The translations under genes and the position numbers were made by a program. A stretch of DNA of 64,000 nt, from contig NZ_JUHG01000011.1 of the NCBI RefSeq assembly GCF_000799715.1, positions 1,550,001-1,614,000 on the forward strand, read 5' to 3'. The stretch's first letter is position 1, and each line of letters starts with the position of its first letter. Shown in pieces: positions 43,752-52,320 of this stretch. The DNA is from Martinezella rhizogenes. GTDB lineage: Bacteria > Pseudomonadota > Alphaproteobacteria > Rhizobiales > Rhizobiaceae. The notes under the pieces are model-generated. The model saw only the letters and a program-made list of their open reading frames with translations. It was not told the DNA's origin and did not search any database.

Positions 43752-44624
43752 TCAAGCCTGCCCCGCCTCCCAGCCGAGCATCGCCCGCTTGCGCGTCAGG
43801 CCCCAGTGATAACCGGTGAGATCGCCATTCTTGCCGAGCGCGCGATGGCAGGGGACGACGAAGGAGACCGGGTTGCGGCCGACCGCGGCGCCGACAGCGC
43901 GCATTGCCGTCGGCTGGCCGATATCCCTGGCGATGTCGGAATAGGTGACGGCGCGGCCCATCGGGATCTTCAACAGGCTTTCCCACACCCTCACCTGGAA
44001 ATCCGTGCCGATCAGCACCACGCGCAACGGCTGATCACCCGACCATTTCGAGGGCTCGAAAATCCGCGCCGCATAGGGCATGGTCGCTTGCAGGTCCTCG
44101 GCATATTGCGCATTCGGCCAGCGGCAGGTCATATCCTCCAGGCAAGCCTTCTCGTCGCCAGTGTCGCTGAAGGCAAGGCCGGCAAGACCACGGTCAGTGA
44201 CCATGATCAGGGCAAGCCCGAATGGCGAGATGTGGAAGCCGTAGCGGATAACCAGCCCACCGCCCTTCGCCTTCCATTCGCCCGGCGACATCGCCTCATG
44301 CGTGACGAAGAGATCGTGCAGCCGGCTCGGGCCGGAAAGGCCCAGCTCGAACGAGGTTTCTAGCAGCGGCAAGTCTTCCTGGCGCAGCAGCCGCTTGGCG
44401 TGATCCAGCGTCACGGCTTGCAGGAAGGCTTTCGGGGATAGACCGGCCCAGCGGGTAAAGGTTTTCTGCAACTGGGTCGGTGACTGCCCGAGCCTGTCGG
44501 CGATCGCTTCCAGCGACGGCTGGTCGCGATAATCCTCGGTGATGAGTTCGATCACCCGGCGAACGGTATCGTAGTCCGGTCCTTCCGGCGTGATGTCTTT
44601 CTTCAACTGTGCAATGGCATTCAT
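43752..44624 (-). CDS. AraC-type HTH / methylated-DNA--protein-cysteine methyltransferase fusion
   Basis: 290 residues from ATG 44624 (AAGGAGA seven bases upstream). Residues 20-115 are an AraC helix-turn-helix pair (DQPSLEAIADRLGQSPTQLQ, then LLETSFELGLSGPSRLHDLF). Residues 200-290 are the alkyltransferase, with the acceptor Cys259 in SFVVPCHRALGKNGDLTGYH and the preceding AMRAVGAAVGRNPV. It repairs O6-alkylguanine and may activate genes. The Ada N-terminal zinc/phosphotriester domain is absent, so the classical Ada switch for methyl phosphotriesters cannot operate. Monocistronic, 82 bases after the DUF2244 gene. Confidence 0.92.
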   Translation of the reverse strand: MNAIAQLKKDITPEGPDYDTVRRVIELITEDYRDQPSLEAIADRLGQSPTQLQKTFTRWAGLSPKAFLQAVTLDHAKRLLRQEDLPLLETSFELGLSGPSRLHDLFVTHEAMSPGEWKAKGGGLVIRYGFHISPFGLALIMVTDRGLAGLAFSDTGDEKACLEDMTCRWPNAQYAEDLQATMPYAARIFEPSKWSGDQPLRVVLIGTDFQVRVWESLLKIPMGRAVTYSDIARDIGQPTAMRAVGAAVGRNPVSFVVPCHRALGKNGDLTGYHWGLTRKRAMLGWEAGQA

Positions 44625-44706
44625 AATCTTTCTCCTTAACAAGGAGAACACCATGAAGAGAGGAGCAAAACCACCCGTTTCTTGCGCAAAGGCGTTACCA
44701 AGCGAG

Positions 44707-45210
44707 CTATATCCTTTGAGTCACGGTCGCCAAAGCGCGCTTGAATGCCTTGGCAAAACTCTCGCGGTCTTCCGGATTGAGGAAAGAGCCGACATCGGTG
44801 TCATGACTTCTGTCGCGGACATGCATCGACACCACGCCGATCTCGCTGTGGCGGCGAACAAGGAAGCGTGTCCAGAAGGGATTGAAACGATGCTCGACCA
44901 TGCGGCCCGACGGCGAGAATTTGCGGATCGAGACATCGGTGCGCGACACCGTTACCTCTTCCCGCACTCGGCCCGACCGGTAGTTCAGCCAGAAGGCGCC
45001 GTAGAGCAGAAAGAAATCCGCGCCGAAGAAGATGCCGATCGGCCATGCGCCGCGGATGACGAACAGGATGCCGTAGACCAGGCAGAACGTACCCATCAGC
45101 GCCAGCATAACCCTGAACCCCTTTCGCCCCAGGGAGCGATGAGGAAACAATTCAGCCGCAAAAACCGGCCTGCTGTTGTTGGCGCCCGGATCGGCGTTGC
45201 GTTCCATCAT
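44707..45210 (-). CDS. DUF2244-family membrane protein
   Basis: 167 residues from ATG 45210; an in-frame ATG at 45234 would overlap the divergent nth start. PVFAAELFPHRSLGRKGFRV is the conserved entry. Two adjacent membrane helices follow (ALMGTFCLVYGILFVIRGAW, then FFGADFFLLYGAFWLNYRSG), then a cytosolic beta-rich tail ending NPEDRESFAKAFKRALA. Function is unknown; the family is typical of alphaproteobacteria and is often next to nth, as here. Confidence 0.85.
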   Translation of the reverse strand: MMERNADPGANNSRPVFAAELFPHRSLGRKGFRVMLALMGTFCLVYGILFVIRGAWPIGIFFGADFFLLYGAFWLNYRSGRVREEVTVSRTDVSIRKFSPSGRMVEHRFNPFWTRFLVRRHSEIGVVSMHVRDRSHDTDVGSFLNPEDRESFAKAFKRALATVTQRI

Positions 45211-45232
45211 GGGTCTTGAGTATAGGTCGTTC

Positions 45233-46012
45233 ATGGCAAACCCCAAGATCAAATCCAGCGCTCAAAACATGAAAAAGTCAAATGCGACCGCAAGCCGCAA
45301 GCCGGCTTTCAAATGTCCTTACTCCAAGGCGGAGCTGGAGGAGATCTTCCGCCGCTTCTCCATCCAGCGGCCGGAGCCGAAGGGGGAGCTGGAGCACGTC
45401 AACCCCTTCACCCTCGTCGTTGCCGTGGCTCTCTCGGCGCAGGCGACCGATGTCGGTGTCAACAAGGCGACCCGTGCCCTGTTCGCCGCCGCCGATACGC
45501 CGCAGAAGATGCTCGATCTCGGCGAGGATCGCATCCGCGACTACATCAAGACGATCGGCCTTTACCGCAACAAGGCGAAGAACGTCGTGGCATTGTCGGA
45601 GATACTGCTGCGGGATTTCGATGGCGAAGTGCCGCAGACGCGCGAGGAGCTGATGACGTTGCCGGGTGTCGGTCGCAAGACCGCCAACGTGGTGATGTCG
45701 ATGGCCTTCGGCCATGCGACGCTTGCCGTCGACACCCATGTTTTCCGCATCGCCAACCGCCTGCTGCTAGCCCCCGGCAAGACGCCGGACGAGGTCGAAC
45801 AGCGGCTGTTAAAGGTGATCCCGGACCAATATCTCTACCATGCACACCACTGGCTGATCCTGCATGGGCGCTATGTCTGCAAGGCGCGCAAGCCGGAATG
45901 CGAGCGTTGCGTCATCGCCGACCTCTGTCGTTCGCCGGAAAAGATCTGCGATGTGCCGGCGCCACTGGTCGAGCTACCGCAGCAACCGATCGCCGCCGAG
46001 GCCGCCAATTAG
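45233..46012 (+). CDS. nth: Endonuclease III
   Basis: 259 residues from ATG 45233; ATG 45269 is an alternative because the first 20 residues are low-complexity. The helix-hairpin-helix is LMTLPGVGRKTANVVMSMAF with catalytic Lys149, and Asp167 is in LAVDTHVFRIANRL. The [4Fe-4S] cysteines are Cys216, Cys223, Cys226 and Cys232 in the canonical C-X6-C-X2-C-X5-C pattern. It removes oxidised pyrimidines from DNA and nicks abasic sites. It is divergent from DUF2244 with almost no spacer and convergent with a CysZ-like gene 20 bases downstream. Confidence 0.95.
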   Translation: MANPKIKSSAQNMKKSNATASRKPAFKCPYSKAELEEIFRRFSIQRPEPKGELEHVNPFTLVVAVALSAQATDVGVNKATRALFAAADTPQKMLDLGEDRIRDYIKTIGLYRNKAKNVVALSEILLRDFDGEVPQTREELMTLPGVGRKTANVVMSMAFGHATLAVDTHVFRIANRLLLAPGKTPDEVEQRLLKVIPDQYLYHAHHWLILHGRYVCKARKPECERCVIADLCRSPEKICDVPAPLVELPQQPIAAEAAN

Positions 46013-46032
46013 AGTAGCGATCGTGGCCGCGC

Positions 46033-46746
46033 TCAGACGCGGCGTGTCGCTTCCTTCCGGGAAATCAGCTTGTACAGATGCACCATCATCCCCGCGGCGA
46101 ACAGCGGCGTCAGAAGATTGACGATGGGAATGGCGAGGAAGGCGGCTATCACCAGTCCCGCAAGGAAGACGGTGAACGCATGCTTGATGCGGAATTGCCG
46201 CGCCTCTTCCGGTGAACGAAAGCGCATGGCGGCGAATTCGAAGAATTCCCGGCCGAGCAGATAGCCATTGACCAGGAAGAAGGCCACCAGGTTGACGCCG
46301 GGAATGAAAAGCAGAAGCAGCGCGATGAGGTTGCCGACGATCACGACGCCGAGGAACTTCAGCGAACTCTTCATCGCCGGACCGAAGGGCAGAGCCTTTC
46401 CCGGCGGATCGGCCGGATAATCCCGCTTCTCCACCACATCGGCGACATCATCGAGAAACAGGCCCGCGATCAGCGCCGTCACCGGCGAGATCAGCAGCGC
46501 TAATGCCAGCGCCAGACCGAGGCCGGCCAATATCCCCAGAAACAAGGTAAGCCAACTCGTCCAGTCCGGCGCGGATGGCATGAAGCTCTGCAGCCAGGGC
46601 AGCGCAAAGGCGATGAAGGTGCCGCGAAGCGTAAACCACAGGACGACGAGCGCCAGCAATGTCAGGCCGAGGACTTTCCAGAAAACCTTGCGCGTTTCGG
46701 CGGCAAAGAGATTGGCGAGGGAAAGGCGCGCGGCATCAATGATCAT
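46033..46746 (-). CDS. EI24/CysZ-family membrane protein
   Basis: 237 residues with about four to six membrane segments. KVLGLTLLALVVLWFTLRGT, a long LFLGILAGLGLALALALLIS stretch and the conserved PVTALIAGLFLDDVADVVEK are followed by FIPGVNLVAFFLVNGYLLGR and EFFEFAAMRF. This is the EI24 domain found in CysZ sulfate-uptake proteins. Rhizobial members of this length are usually annotated only as CysZ-like. A transport role for sulfate is possible but no sulfur genes are nearby. Confidence 0.85.
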   Translation of the reverse strand: MIIDAARLSLANLFAAETRKVFWKVLGLTLLALVVLWFTLRGTFIAFALPWLQSFMPSAPDWTSWLTLFLGILAGLGLALALALLISPVTALIAGLFLDDVADVVEKRDYPADPPGKALPFGPAMKSSLKFLGVVIVGNLIALLLLFIPGVNLVAFFLVNGYLLGREFFEFAAMRFRSPEEARQFRIKHAFTVFLAGLVIAAFLAIPIVNLLTPLFAAGMMVHLYKLISRKEATRRV

Positions 46747-47000
46747 TCGTTCGATGTCTCCTGGGGATACACCCGAGAGGTAGGTAACGATTGCAAATAT
46801 ATCAATATCTTCCCGGCATGCGGGCGCGGATTGCGGGAAATTGAATTATTGTAATAAAGAATTAGCTAATATATTATGGGCGTCATATTAAAAACAACAA
46901 CCTAAACATGATCGACGACTTCAGCAGCCTGCACGCTCTCCGATTGTTCACGCAATCGGCGCGATAGCAGGTCGGATGAACCGTTAGCGAGGCATAACAT

Positions 47001-47852
47001 TTGGAAGACCTTGGCCACAAGCTTAGACAATACATGAAGAGCGGCACTCCCGCCGAGCGCCGAATAGCCAAGTATTTTTCCGAACACTTGAACGAGTTGC
47101 CTTTCGAAACCGCTTCCTCCGTGGCCGACAGGCTGGAGCTGAGCCCGATGACCGTCGGGCGCTTCCTGCGGTCGCTTGGCTATCAGGGCCTGGACGGGAT
47201 CAAGGTCCACCTGAAGGAAAACGTTCCGTCGGTGACGCTGCAACTGCCGAACGTTCTCGAGCAGTTGCAGAAGGATGCCTATGAGGGTCTTTCACTCGCC
47301 GGCCAGATTGCCGAACAGGTCGAGATGCTGCAGCATCTCTACCATCTCACCAGCCAGCCACAATGGCTGGACGCCGTGGCGTCGTGTCTGTCCTCCAGTG
47401 AGATCTTCGTTGCCACGCATCTTAGTCTTGCGGGCCTTGGACGCCATTTTAGCGACCGTCTCGAATTCGCCCGCGACCATGTGCAATTCCTCGACGGCGC
47501 CAATGGCAGCTATATCGAGCTGTTCGGCCGCCAGGGAAACGACGCTCTGGTGGTGATCATCGACTCGCCGCGCTTCATCACATCGCGGTTGCTGGCGCGT
47601 TCCGCGCGACGCACCGGCTACAAGGTGCTGCTGATTACCAGCCAGTATACCGAATGGGCGCATGAGTTCGCCAATATCACGCTCGCGCTGCCGCCCCTGC
47701 GCATCGGCAGCAGCAGCGATTTCTCCGCGATGACAGCACTCCTCGAATGCCTGGCTTCCGCCGTCATTCAGGCGGCGGGCGAAGAGGCGGAAAAGCGCAT
47801 CCGAAAGATCGAAGAGCTGGAAGGCATGTTTACCTACACGCCGCTTCGTTAG
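47001..47852 (+). CDS. MurR/RpiR-family transcriptional regulator
   Basis: 283 residues from a TTG start with GAGG nine bases upstream; ATG 47034 is an alternative. The N-terminal RpiR helix-turn-helix contains TPAERRIAKYFSEHLNELPF and ASSVADRLELSPMTVGRFLR. A SIS-type phosphosugar-binding domain (about 130-260) includes NDALVVIIDSPRFITSRLLA. Family members sense sugar phosphates. No catabolic operon adjoins it, so its target is unknown. The preceding 254 bases are AT-rich and probably carry its promoter. Its stop codon overlaps a palindromic repeat. Confidence 0.85.
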   Translation: MEDLGHKLRQYMKSGTPAERRIAKYFSEHLNELPFETASSVADRLELSPMTVGRFLRSLGYQGLDGIKVHLKENVPSVTLQLPNVLEQLQKDAYEGLSLAGQIAEQVEMLQHLYHLTSQPQWLDAVASCLSSSEIFVATHLSLAGLGRHFSDRLEFARDHVQFLDGANGSYIELFGRQGNDALVVIIDSPRFITSRLLARSARRTGYKVLLITSQYTEWAHEFANITLALPPLRIGSSSDFSAMTALLECLASAVIQAAGEEAEKRIRKIEELEGMFTYTPLR

Positions 47853-47899
47853 AGCATGATGCCGAAAAGTGTAAGCAGTTTTCGGACGACATCATGCTC
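47852..47899. repeat. 48-base rhizobial palindrome (copy 2)
   Basis: GAGCATGATG...CCGAAAA, loop, TTTTCGG...CATCATGCTC, closely matching the element at 20964-21012. It begins inside the RpiR stop codon and could serve as its transcription terminator. Confidence 0.75.
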
Positions 47900-47913
47900 T
47901 CCTTATTTGATTG

Positions 47914-47965
47914 TAGAGCGGATTCAATTTTTTAAGTCGAGTCGACCTAAAATCATCCGACTCTA
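47914..47965. repeat. 52-base imperfect palindrome
   Basis: Outer TAGAG.GGAT/ATCC..CTCTA and inner ATTTTTTAAGTCGA/GTCGACCTAAAAT halves make a long imperfect inverted repeat 15 bases after the previous palindrome. Probably another member of the rhizobial intergenic repeat families. Confidence 0.6.
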
Positions 47966-48517
47966 GCTATCTCCTCCCCACAAGGACGGCCGGTTCTCGC
48001 CCTTCCGGGACGGCCAGCGCTGACGTCATGCGGACGTCCATGGCTTCCTCAACCACTCGAAGCCTTTCTCCAGTCACTCATCGAGTGCAGCCGCAAAGTG
48101 CCGTTCCGACATCATCATTCGCGGAGCGCTTGCTCGATATTGGCGGGTCCGATTCCCGAGACCTAATGGACCGAATCAAAGAAAAAAACAATATAATTTG
48201 TAATGCATACTTATTATATTGGCGATTTTTAAGGGTAATTATATACATCTGGTATGTTTATTAAGTGTATCTCGAAAAATATACTATGGTAGACTTATCT
48301 ATATTGCCATAGTCTGATGTATTTTTGCATCTATGACACTTTTACGTCGAGAATTACAGAAACATAGGAAACTATTGTATTTCGAAGCCGGCATGCCCTC
48401 GCTAGTTTGCCTGCGCGGACATCTTGTGACGTTCCGCGAGAGGGAACAGCTGGATAGATGGAACGTGGCGGTTAGTCACCGACGTTGTTCTGATCCGGCA
48501 ATCAGATTGGAGAAAAA
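47966..48517 (+). other. Gene-free leader region of the porin gene, partly very AT-rich
   Basis: No supported gene. The left part (47970-48160) has ordinary GC content and may be a decayed coding remnant. About 48177-48400 is strikingly AT-rich (long A, T and TATA runs) compared with the rest of the window. A 62-codon frame at 48333-48521 overlaps the porin start but has no family signature. The region probably holds the porin promoter(s), binding sites for regulators, and a long untranslated leader. Confidence 0.55.
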
Positions 48518-49567
48518 ATGAATATCAAGAGCCTTCTTCTCGGCTCCGCTGCTGCACTCGTAGCAGTTTCCGGTGCTCACGCGGCTGACGCTATCGTTGC
48601 TGCTGAGCCGGAGCCCCTGGAATACGTCCGCATCTGCGACGCATACGGTGCCGGTTACTTCTTTATCCCGGGCACGGAAACCTGCCTCAAGATCGGCGGT
48701 AAGGTTCGTACCGAAGGTAAGTGGTACGACGCCTACAGCCCGGACTCGCATTACGGCACGCTGTGGCACACCCGCGCCGAGCTGCAGTTGCAGACAGCTA
48801 CGGACACCGAATATGGTCCTTTGAAGACCAACACCGAAATTCGTTGGGACTGGCAAGAAGGTAACGCGACCGGCACCAACCTGCTGCACGCCAGCATCAG
48901 CCTCGGCGGCTTCACGGTCGGTAAGGAAGACTCACAGTTCAACGTCTTCACCGGTTATGCTGGCGACGTTATCAACGACGACGTCATCGGTGATGGCCCG
49001 TACGAGCTGAACCAGATCACCTACAACTATGACGCCGGCAACGGCTTCACGGCTGTAATCTCGTTGGAAGACAGCAACTCCGGCGCTGGCGCAACCGGCG
49101 TCAACGGCGAAGACAGCTCTGATCATTACGCTCCTGACGTTGTCGCCGGTCTCGGCTACAAGGCTGGCGCATGGGGCTTCAAGCTCGTTGGTGGTTACGA
49201 CTCGATCGTTGAAGAAGGCGCCATCAAGGCTCGTGTAGACGCTGACTTCGGCGTTCTCTCGGCCTTCGTCATGGGCGGCTGGAACACGGACGGCGACAAG
49301 CTGAACAAGTATGCGAATGGCGACTCGATCGGCCAGAGCTGGGGCGATTGGGCTGTTTGGGGCGGCGTTGGCGTTCCGATCAACGAAAAGCTGAAGTGGA
49401 ACCTGCAGCTCGCCTACACCGACAACAAGACCTTCGCCGCTACGACGAACGTCAAGTGGAACCCTGTTAAGAACCTCCTGATCGAGCCGGAAGTCTCCTA
49501 CACCAATTGGGACTCCATCAATCAGGACCAGTGGGCTGGTATCCTGCGTTTCCAGCGCAGCTTCTAA
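48518..49567 (+). CDS. Porin (Porin_2 family, RopA-like outer membrane protein)
   Basis: 349 residues. A signal peptide covers residues 1-22 (IKSLLLGSAAALVAVSGAHA). The conserved mature start is PEPLEYVRICDAYGAGYFFI, then PGTETCLKIGGKVRTEG, the Porin_2 hallmark with the paired cysteines. Alternating beta strands follow and the protein ends in a terminal aromatic (QRSF), needed for barrel assembly. It forms general diffusion channels in the outer membrane. Codon use is shifted to the highly expressed type (frequent AAG, AAC, CTG, GTT), in contrast to neighbours. GGAGA lies shortly before the ATG. Confidence 0.95.
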   Translation: MNIKSLLLGSAAALVAVSGAHAADAIVAAEPEPLEYVRICDAYGAGYFFIPGTETCLKIGGKVRTEGKWYDAYSPDSHYGTLWHTRAELQLQTATDTEYGPLKTNTEIRWDWQEGNATGTNLLHASISLGGFTVGKEDSQFNVFTGYAGDVINDDVIGDGPYELNQITYNYDAGNGFTAVISLEDSNSGAGATGVNGEDSSDHYAPDVVAGLGYKAGAWGFKLVGGYDSIVEEGAIKARVDADFGVLSAFVMGGWNTDGDKLNKYANGDSIGQSWGDWAVWGGVGVPINEKLKWNLQLAYTDNKTFAATTNVKWNPVKNLLIEPEVSYTNWDSINQDQWAGILRFQRSF

Positions 49568-49571
49568 GCCT

Positions 49572-49595
49572 GTTCAGATCTAATCTGATCTGAAC
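49572..49595 (+). other. Hairpin directly after the porin stop
   Basis: GTTCAGAT and ATCTGAAC form a perfect 8-base stem with an 8-base loop, starting four bases past the porin stop codon. With the terminator at 49618-49650 it makes a two-hairpin 3' end, which would help stabilise an abundant mRNA. Confidence 0.6.
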
Positions 49596-49617
49596 TAGAC
49601 CTCCGATCAGAAAGGGA

Positions 49618-49650
49618 GGAAGGTCCGGTTTCCCTCCGGACCTTCCTTTT
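49618..49650 (+). terminator. Rho-independent terminator of the porin gene
   Basis: GGAAGGTCCGG and CCGGACCTTCC make an 11-base perfect stem with a 7-base loop, followed by TTTTGATTTT. A classical strong terminator. Confidence 0.92.
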
Positions 49651-49683
49651 GATTTTCATTCTAAAAGTCATGATATCCCGCGG

Positions 49684-49890
49684 TCTTGGCCGTGTTCGGA
49701 GGACATCGAGGCGCTGGCCTCTCAAGACGTCGCGAGCGAGCTTCCGGCTATGGCCGGCCTGCCGCATGATCTGCCGAATTGAGGTTCCCTTCTTAGACAA
49801 CTCCCGGACCGCCTCGTTCGTTTCCTGACGGCGTAAATATCCCTCGTACTGCAGCTTCTCAGCGTAGGTCAAAAGCTTAGGATCAAACAC
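49684..49890 (-). pseudogene. Remnant of an ISL3-family transposase
   Basis: About 69 codons on the minus strand read LLTYAEKLQYEGYLRRQETN, then RQAGHSRKLARDVLRGQRLD. This resembles the internal segment of rhizobial ISL3-family transposases that lies between the catalytic blocks (AEKLQYEG.LRR.ETN, then an HTH-like GHSR...VLRGQR). Everything before and after it is missing: no DDE residues, no terminal inverted repeats, and the frame runs out into the porin terminator. It marks an old insertion between the porin gene and the polyol operon. Confidence 0.75.
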
Positions 49891-49942
49891 CTAGCGCAAT
49901 TCCAGAAAAATGTGCTGCGGTTTCCGTCCGGTCGACAGCGAC

Positions 49943-51526
49943 TTACTCCATCGAATCCAGCTCGGTGCGATGGCGGTACATGGCAAGAAATCGCCGGTAA
50001 TCGCGATCATAGAGCGATTTCTTTTGCTGGTTCGGCAGGCGTTCGTGACCGCCGGAATACATCGCCGCGCCAGCCGCCGCGAGGCTCTTATAAAGCCCGC
50101 AGGAGACGGACGCCGCCATCGCCGTTCCCAAAAGCACCGCCTCGTTCATCTTCGGTACCACCACCTTGCAGCCGGTGACGTCGGAATAGAGCTCCATGAG
50201 CACGGCATTCTTCACATGGCCGCCGGCGACATGCAGCGTGTCGGGCACGTAGCCATAGTCATGCATCTTCTCGAGGATATGGCGGATGCCGAGCGCGATG
50301 CCGACGCTGGTGCGCCAATAGAGACGGCAGAGCCCATCGAAGGAGGTGTCGAGCGTCAGGCCGCTGATGACGCCGACCGCGTGCGGATCGGCAAGCGGCG
50401 AGCGATTGCCATGAAAATCCGGAAGCACCTGGATACGCTCGGCAAAGGCATCACCCTCGGCGGCACGCAGTTCGGCTATGCGCTTGACAATGCGGTCGTG
50501 CAGCGCAGCCGTCGGTTCGCCGCCGGCCGCATGCATGCCGACGATATGATCCAGCAGCGCACCGGTCGCCGACTGGCCGGCCTCGGCCAGCCATGTGTCG
50601 GCAAATACGGCTTCGTAATAGGGACCCCATAGTCCGGTGCTGCGCTTGCGTTCGCGCGAGAAGGCGACGATGCAGCTCGACGTGCCGGCAATCAGCGCTA
50701 GCTGACGCTCCAGCGCATCGTGGTCGCCGGCATGGCCGCCGAGCGCACCGAGCGCTCCGGCATAGGCGTCGACCATTCCCGCACCGACGTGGCATTCGCG
50801 GTCGAGCCCCAGGGCTTCGGCCGCTTGCGCGGTCAGCATGCCCACGCTTTGCCCGACGGGCGCGGTCTCTTCCGGCAGGTTGCCGCGTTGACGCAGGTCG
50901 CCAAGGCCGATCACATCGAGAAAATCCGCCTGCCAGCCGGGCCTGCGATGGGAAAGATAATTCCACTTCGCCGTCAGCGTACAGCGCGAACGCGCCAGCG
51001 AGCCGGTCGCCTTCCACGTCATAAAATCGGCGAGATCGAAGAAGTAACCAGCCTTGCCCCAACTCCGCGGCAGGTTTTTCTTCAGCCACATCAGCTTCGG
51101 CATCTCCATCTCCGGCGACATGAAGTGGCCAGAATGCTCGAGAACCTGATGCCCTGTCGCCGTGCAGAAATCCGCCTCGGCAAGCGCGCGGTGATCGAGC
51201 CAGACGATGGTGTCGAACCGGTCCTCGCCGCCGGTCGAAACCGTGAGCGGCTTGCCCTCTATATCGCGCACCACCAGCGAACAGGTAGCGTCGAAACCAA
51301 TGGCGCCAATGACGGATGCATCGACCCCCGATACGGTAACCGCACTGCGCACGGCCGAACAAACCGCAGCCCAAATATTTTCGGAACTATGCTCGGCGTG
51401 GTTCTCACGCGGGCGGTTCATGAGGATCGGGTGTTCGCCCTTTGCGAGCAGGGCGCCGCCTGATGTGAACACGCCAGCGCGCGCGCTGCCAGTGCCGATA
51501 TCGACCGCAACCACATGATCACGCAT
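49943..51526 (-). CDS. FGGY-family pentulose kinase (D-ribulokinase type)
   Basis: 527 residues, the length of the pentulose-kinase branch of the FGGY family and longer than xylulokinase. VVAVDIGTGSARAGVFTSGG is the phosphate loop. GFDATCSLVVRD includes TCSLV (residues 81-85), the signature described for D-ribulokinases of the human FGGY/yeast YDR109c type. YVPDTLHVAGGHVKNAVLME is the adenosine-binding block. It should make D-ribulose 5-phosphate. Last gene of the polyol operon (21 bases after the HAD gene), implying that the operon delivers D-ribulose, for example from ribitol or arabitol. Confidence 0.88.
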   Translation of the reverse strand: MRDHVVAVDIGTGSARAGVFTSGGALLAKGEHPILMNRPRENHAEHSSENIWAAVCSAVRSAVTVSGVDASVIGAIGFDATCSLVVRDIEGKPLTVSTGGEDRFDTIVWLDHRALAEADFCTATGHQVLEHSGHFMSPEMEMPKLMWLKKNLPRSWGKAGYFFDLADFMTWKATGSLARSRCTLTAKWNYLSHRRPGWQADFLDVIGLGDLRQRGNLPEETAPVGQSVGMLTAQAAEALGLDRECHVGAGMVDAYAGALGALGGHAGDHDALERQLALIAGTSSCIVAFSRERKRSTGLWGPYYEAVFADTWLAEAGQSATGALLDHIVGMHAAGGEPTAALHDRIVKRIAELRAAEGDAFAERIQVLPDFHGNRSPLADPHAVGVISGLTLDTSFDGLCRLYWRTSVGIALGIRHILEKMHDYGYVPDTLHVAGGHVKNAVLMELYSDVTGCKVVVPKMNEAVLLGTAMAASVSCGLYKSLAAAGAAMYSGGHERLPNQQKKSLYDRDYRRFLAMYRHRTELDSME

Positions 51527-51546
51527 ACAGAAGGGGCCCCGTCCGC

Positions 51547-52221
51547 TTATCTCTTGTTGCGGACAAGGTGTATCAAATCCGGCATCGCGTCAAACACCAC
51601 TTCGGGCGAAAGCCGCTCCAATTCCGACCGATAACTTGGCGAATGCGCATGCGAACCACCGGTGAAGGCGAAAACAGTCATGCCCGCCGCCCGCGCCGCC
51701 ATGATGCCGGCCGGGCTGTCCTCGACGACGATGCAGTCTTTCGGCGCGACCCCCATTTGACCGGCAGCATAAAGGAAGAGATCGGGCGCCGGCTTGCCGC
51801 GCTTGACCATGCTCGCGCTGAAAATATTTGGCTCCAGCCGCTCCAGAAGGCCCGTGACACCAAGCGAGAGCCGGATGCGCTCCAGCTGGCTGGAAGAGGC
51901 GACGCAACGCGGAACGGTAAGCGCGTCCAGCGTCTCGGCAATCCCATCGATCGGCTTCAGCTCTTGGCGGAATCGTTCGTAAAGGTCGTTGCGGATGCGA
52001 TCGAGAAAGGCCTGGTCGATGAAGACGTCGAACTCAGTCTCCAGCGTATCGACAAGCGTGGCGAGGCTCTTTCCGAGAAAGCGGCTGTAGACATCCTCCT
52101 CGCTCATATCCACGCCGACATCGCGCATGGCGTCGATGAGCACGCTGACGGACAGCGGCTCGCTGTCAACAAGCACGCCATCGCAGTCGAAGATTACGAG
52201 TCCCTTCTCCGCATTCGTCAT
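51547..52221 (-). CDS. HAD-superfamily phosphatase (beta-phosphoglucomutase/GPH-like)
   Basis: 224 residues from ATG 52221; the frame extends upstream but the catalytic motif fits this start. Motif I is LVIFDCDGVLVDSEP with nucleophile and acid aspartates. CVASSSQLERIRLSLGVTGL is motif II, KRGKPAPDLFLYAAGQMGV carries the motif III Lys, and DCIVVEDSPAGIMAARAAGM is motif IV. Such enzymes remove phosphate from small sugar phosphates. A HAD protein also accompanies smo/mtlK genes in other alphaproteobacteria, where it may dispose of misphosphorylated sugars. Located between mtlK (99 bases upstream) and the kinase. Confidence 0.88.
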   Translation of the reverse strand: MTNAEKGLVIFDCDGVLVDSEPLSVSVLIDAMRDVGVDMSEEDVYSRFLGKSLATLVDTLETEFDVFIDQAFLDRIRNDLYERFRQELKPIDGIAETLDALTVPRCVASSSQLERIRLSLGVTGLLERLEPNIFSASMVKRGKPAPDLFLYAAGQMGVAPKDCIVVEDSPAGIMAARAAGMTVFAFTGGSHAHSPSYRSELERLSPEVVFDAMPDLIHLVRNKR

Positions 52222-52320
52222 AGCAGATCCAACCCGAACCCTGTTTCGGCCGCGTCTCTTTCGAGCGCCGGCCTGGCCATAAAAATCGGCCGGGACTTGA
52301 GCGCCCCGGCCGACAGACAA

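Noticed and set aside
48333..48521. 62-codon frame overlapping the porin start (ATGA)
   Set aside because: The overlap looks like translational coupling, but the sequence has no family similarity, lies in AT-rich regulatory DNA and has no good ribosome-binding site; a leader peptide cannot be excluded.
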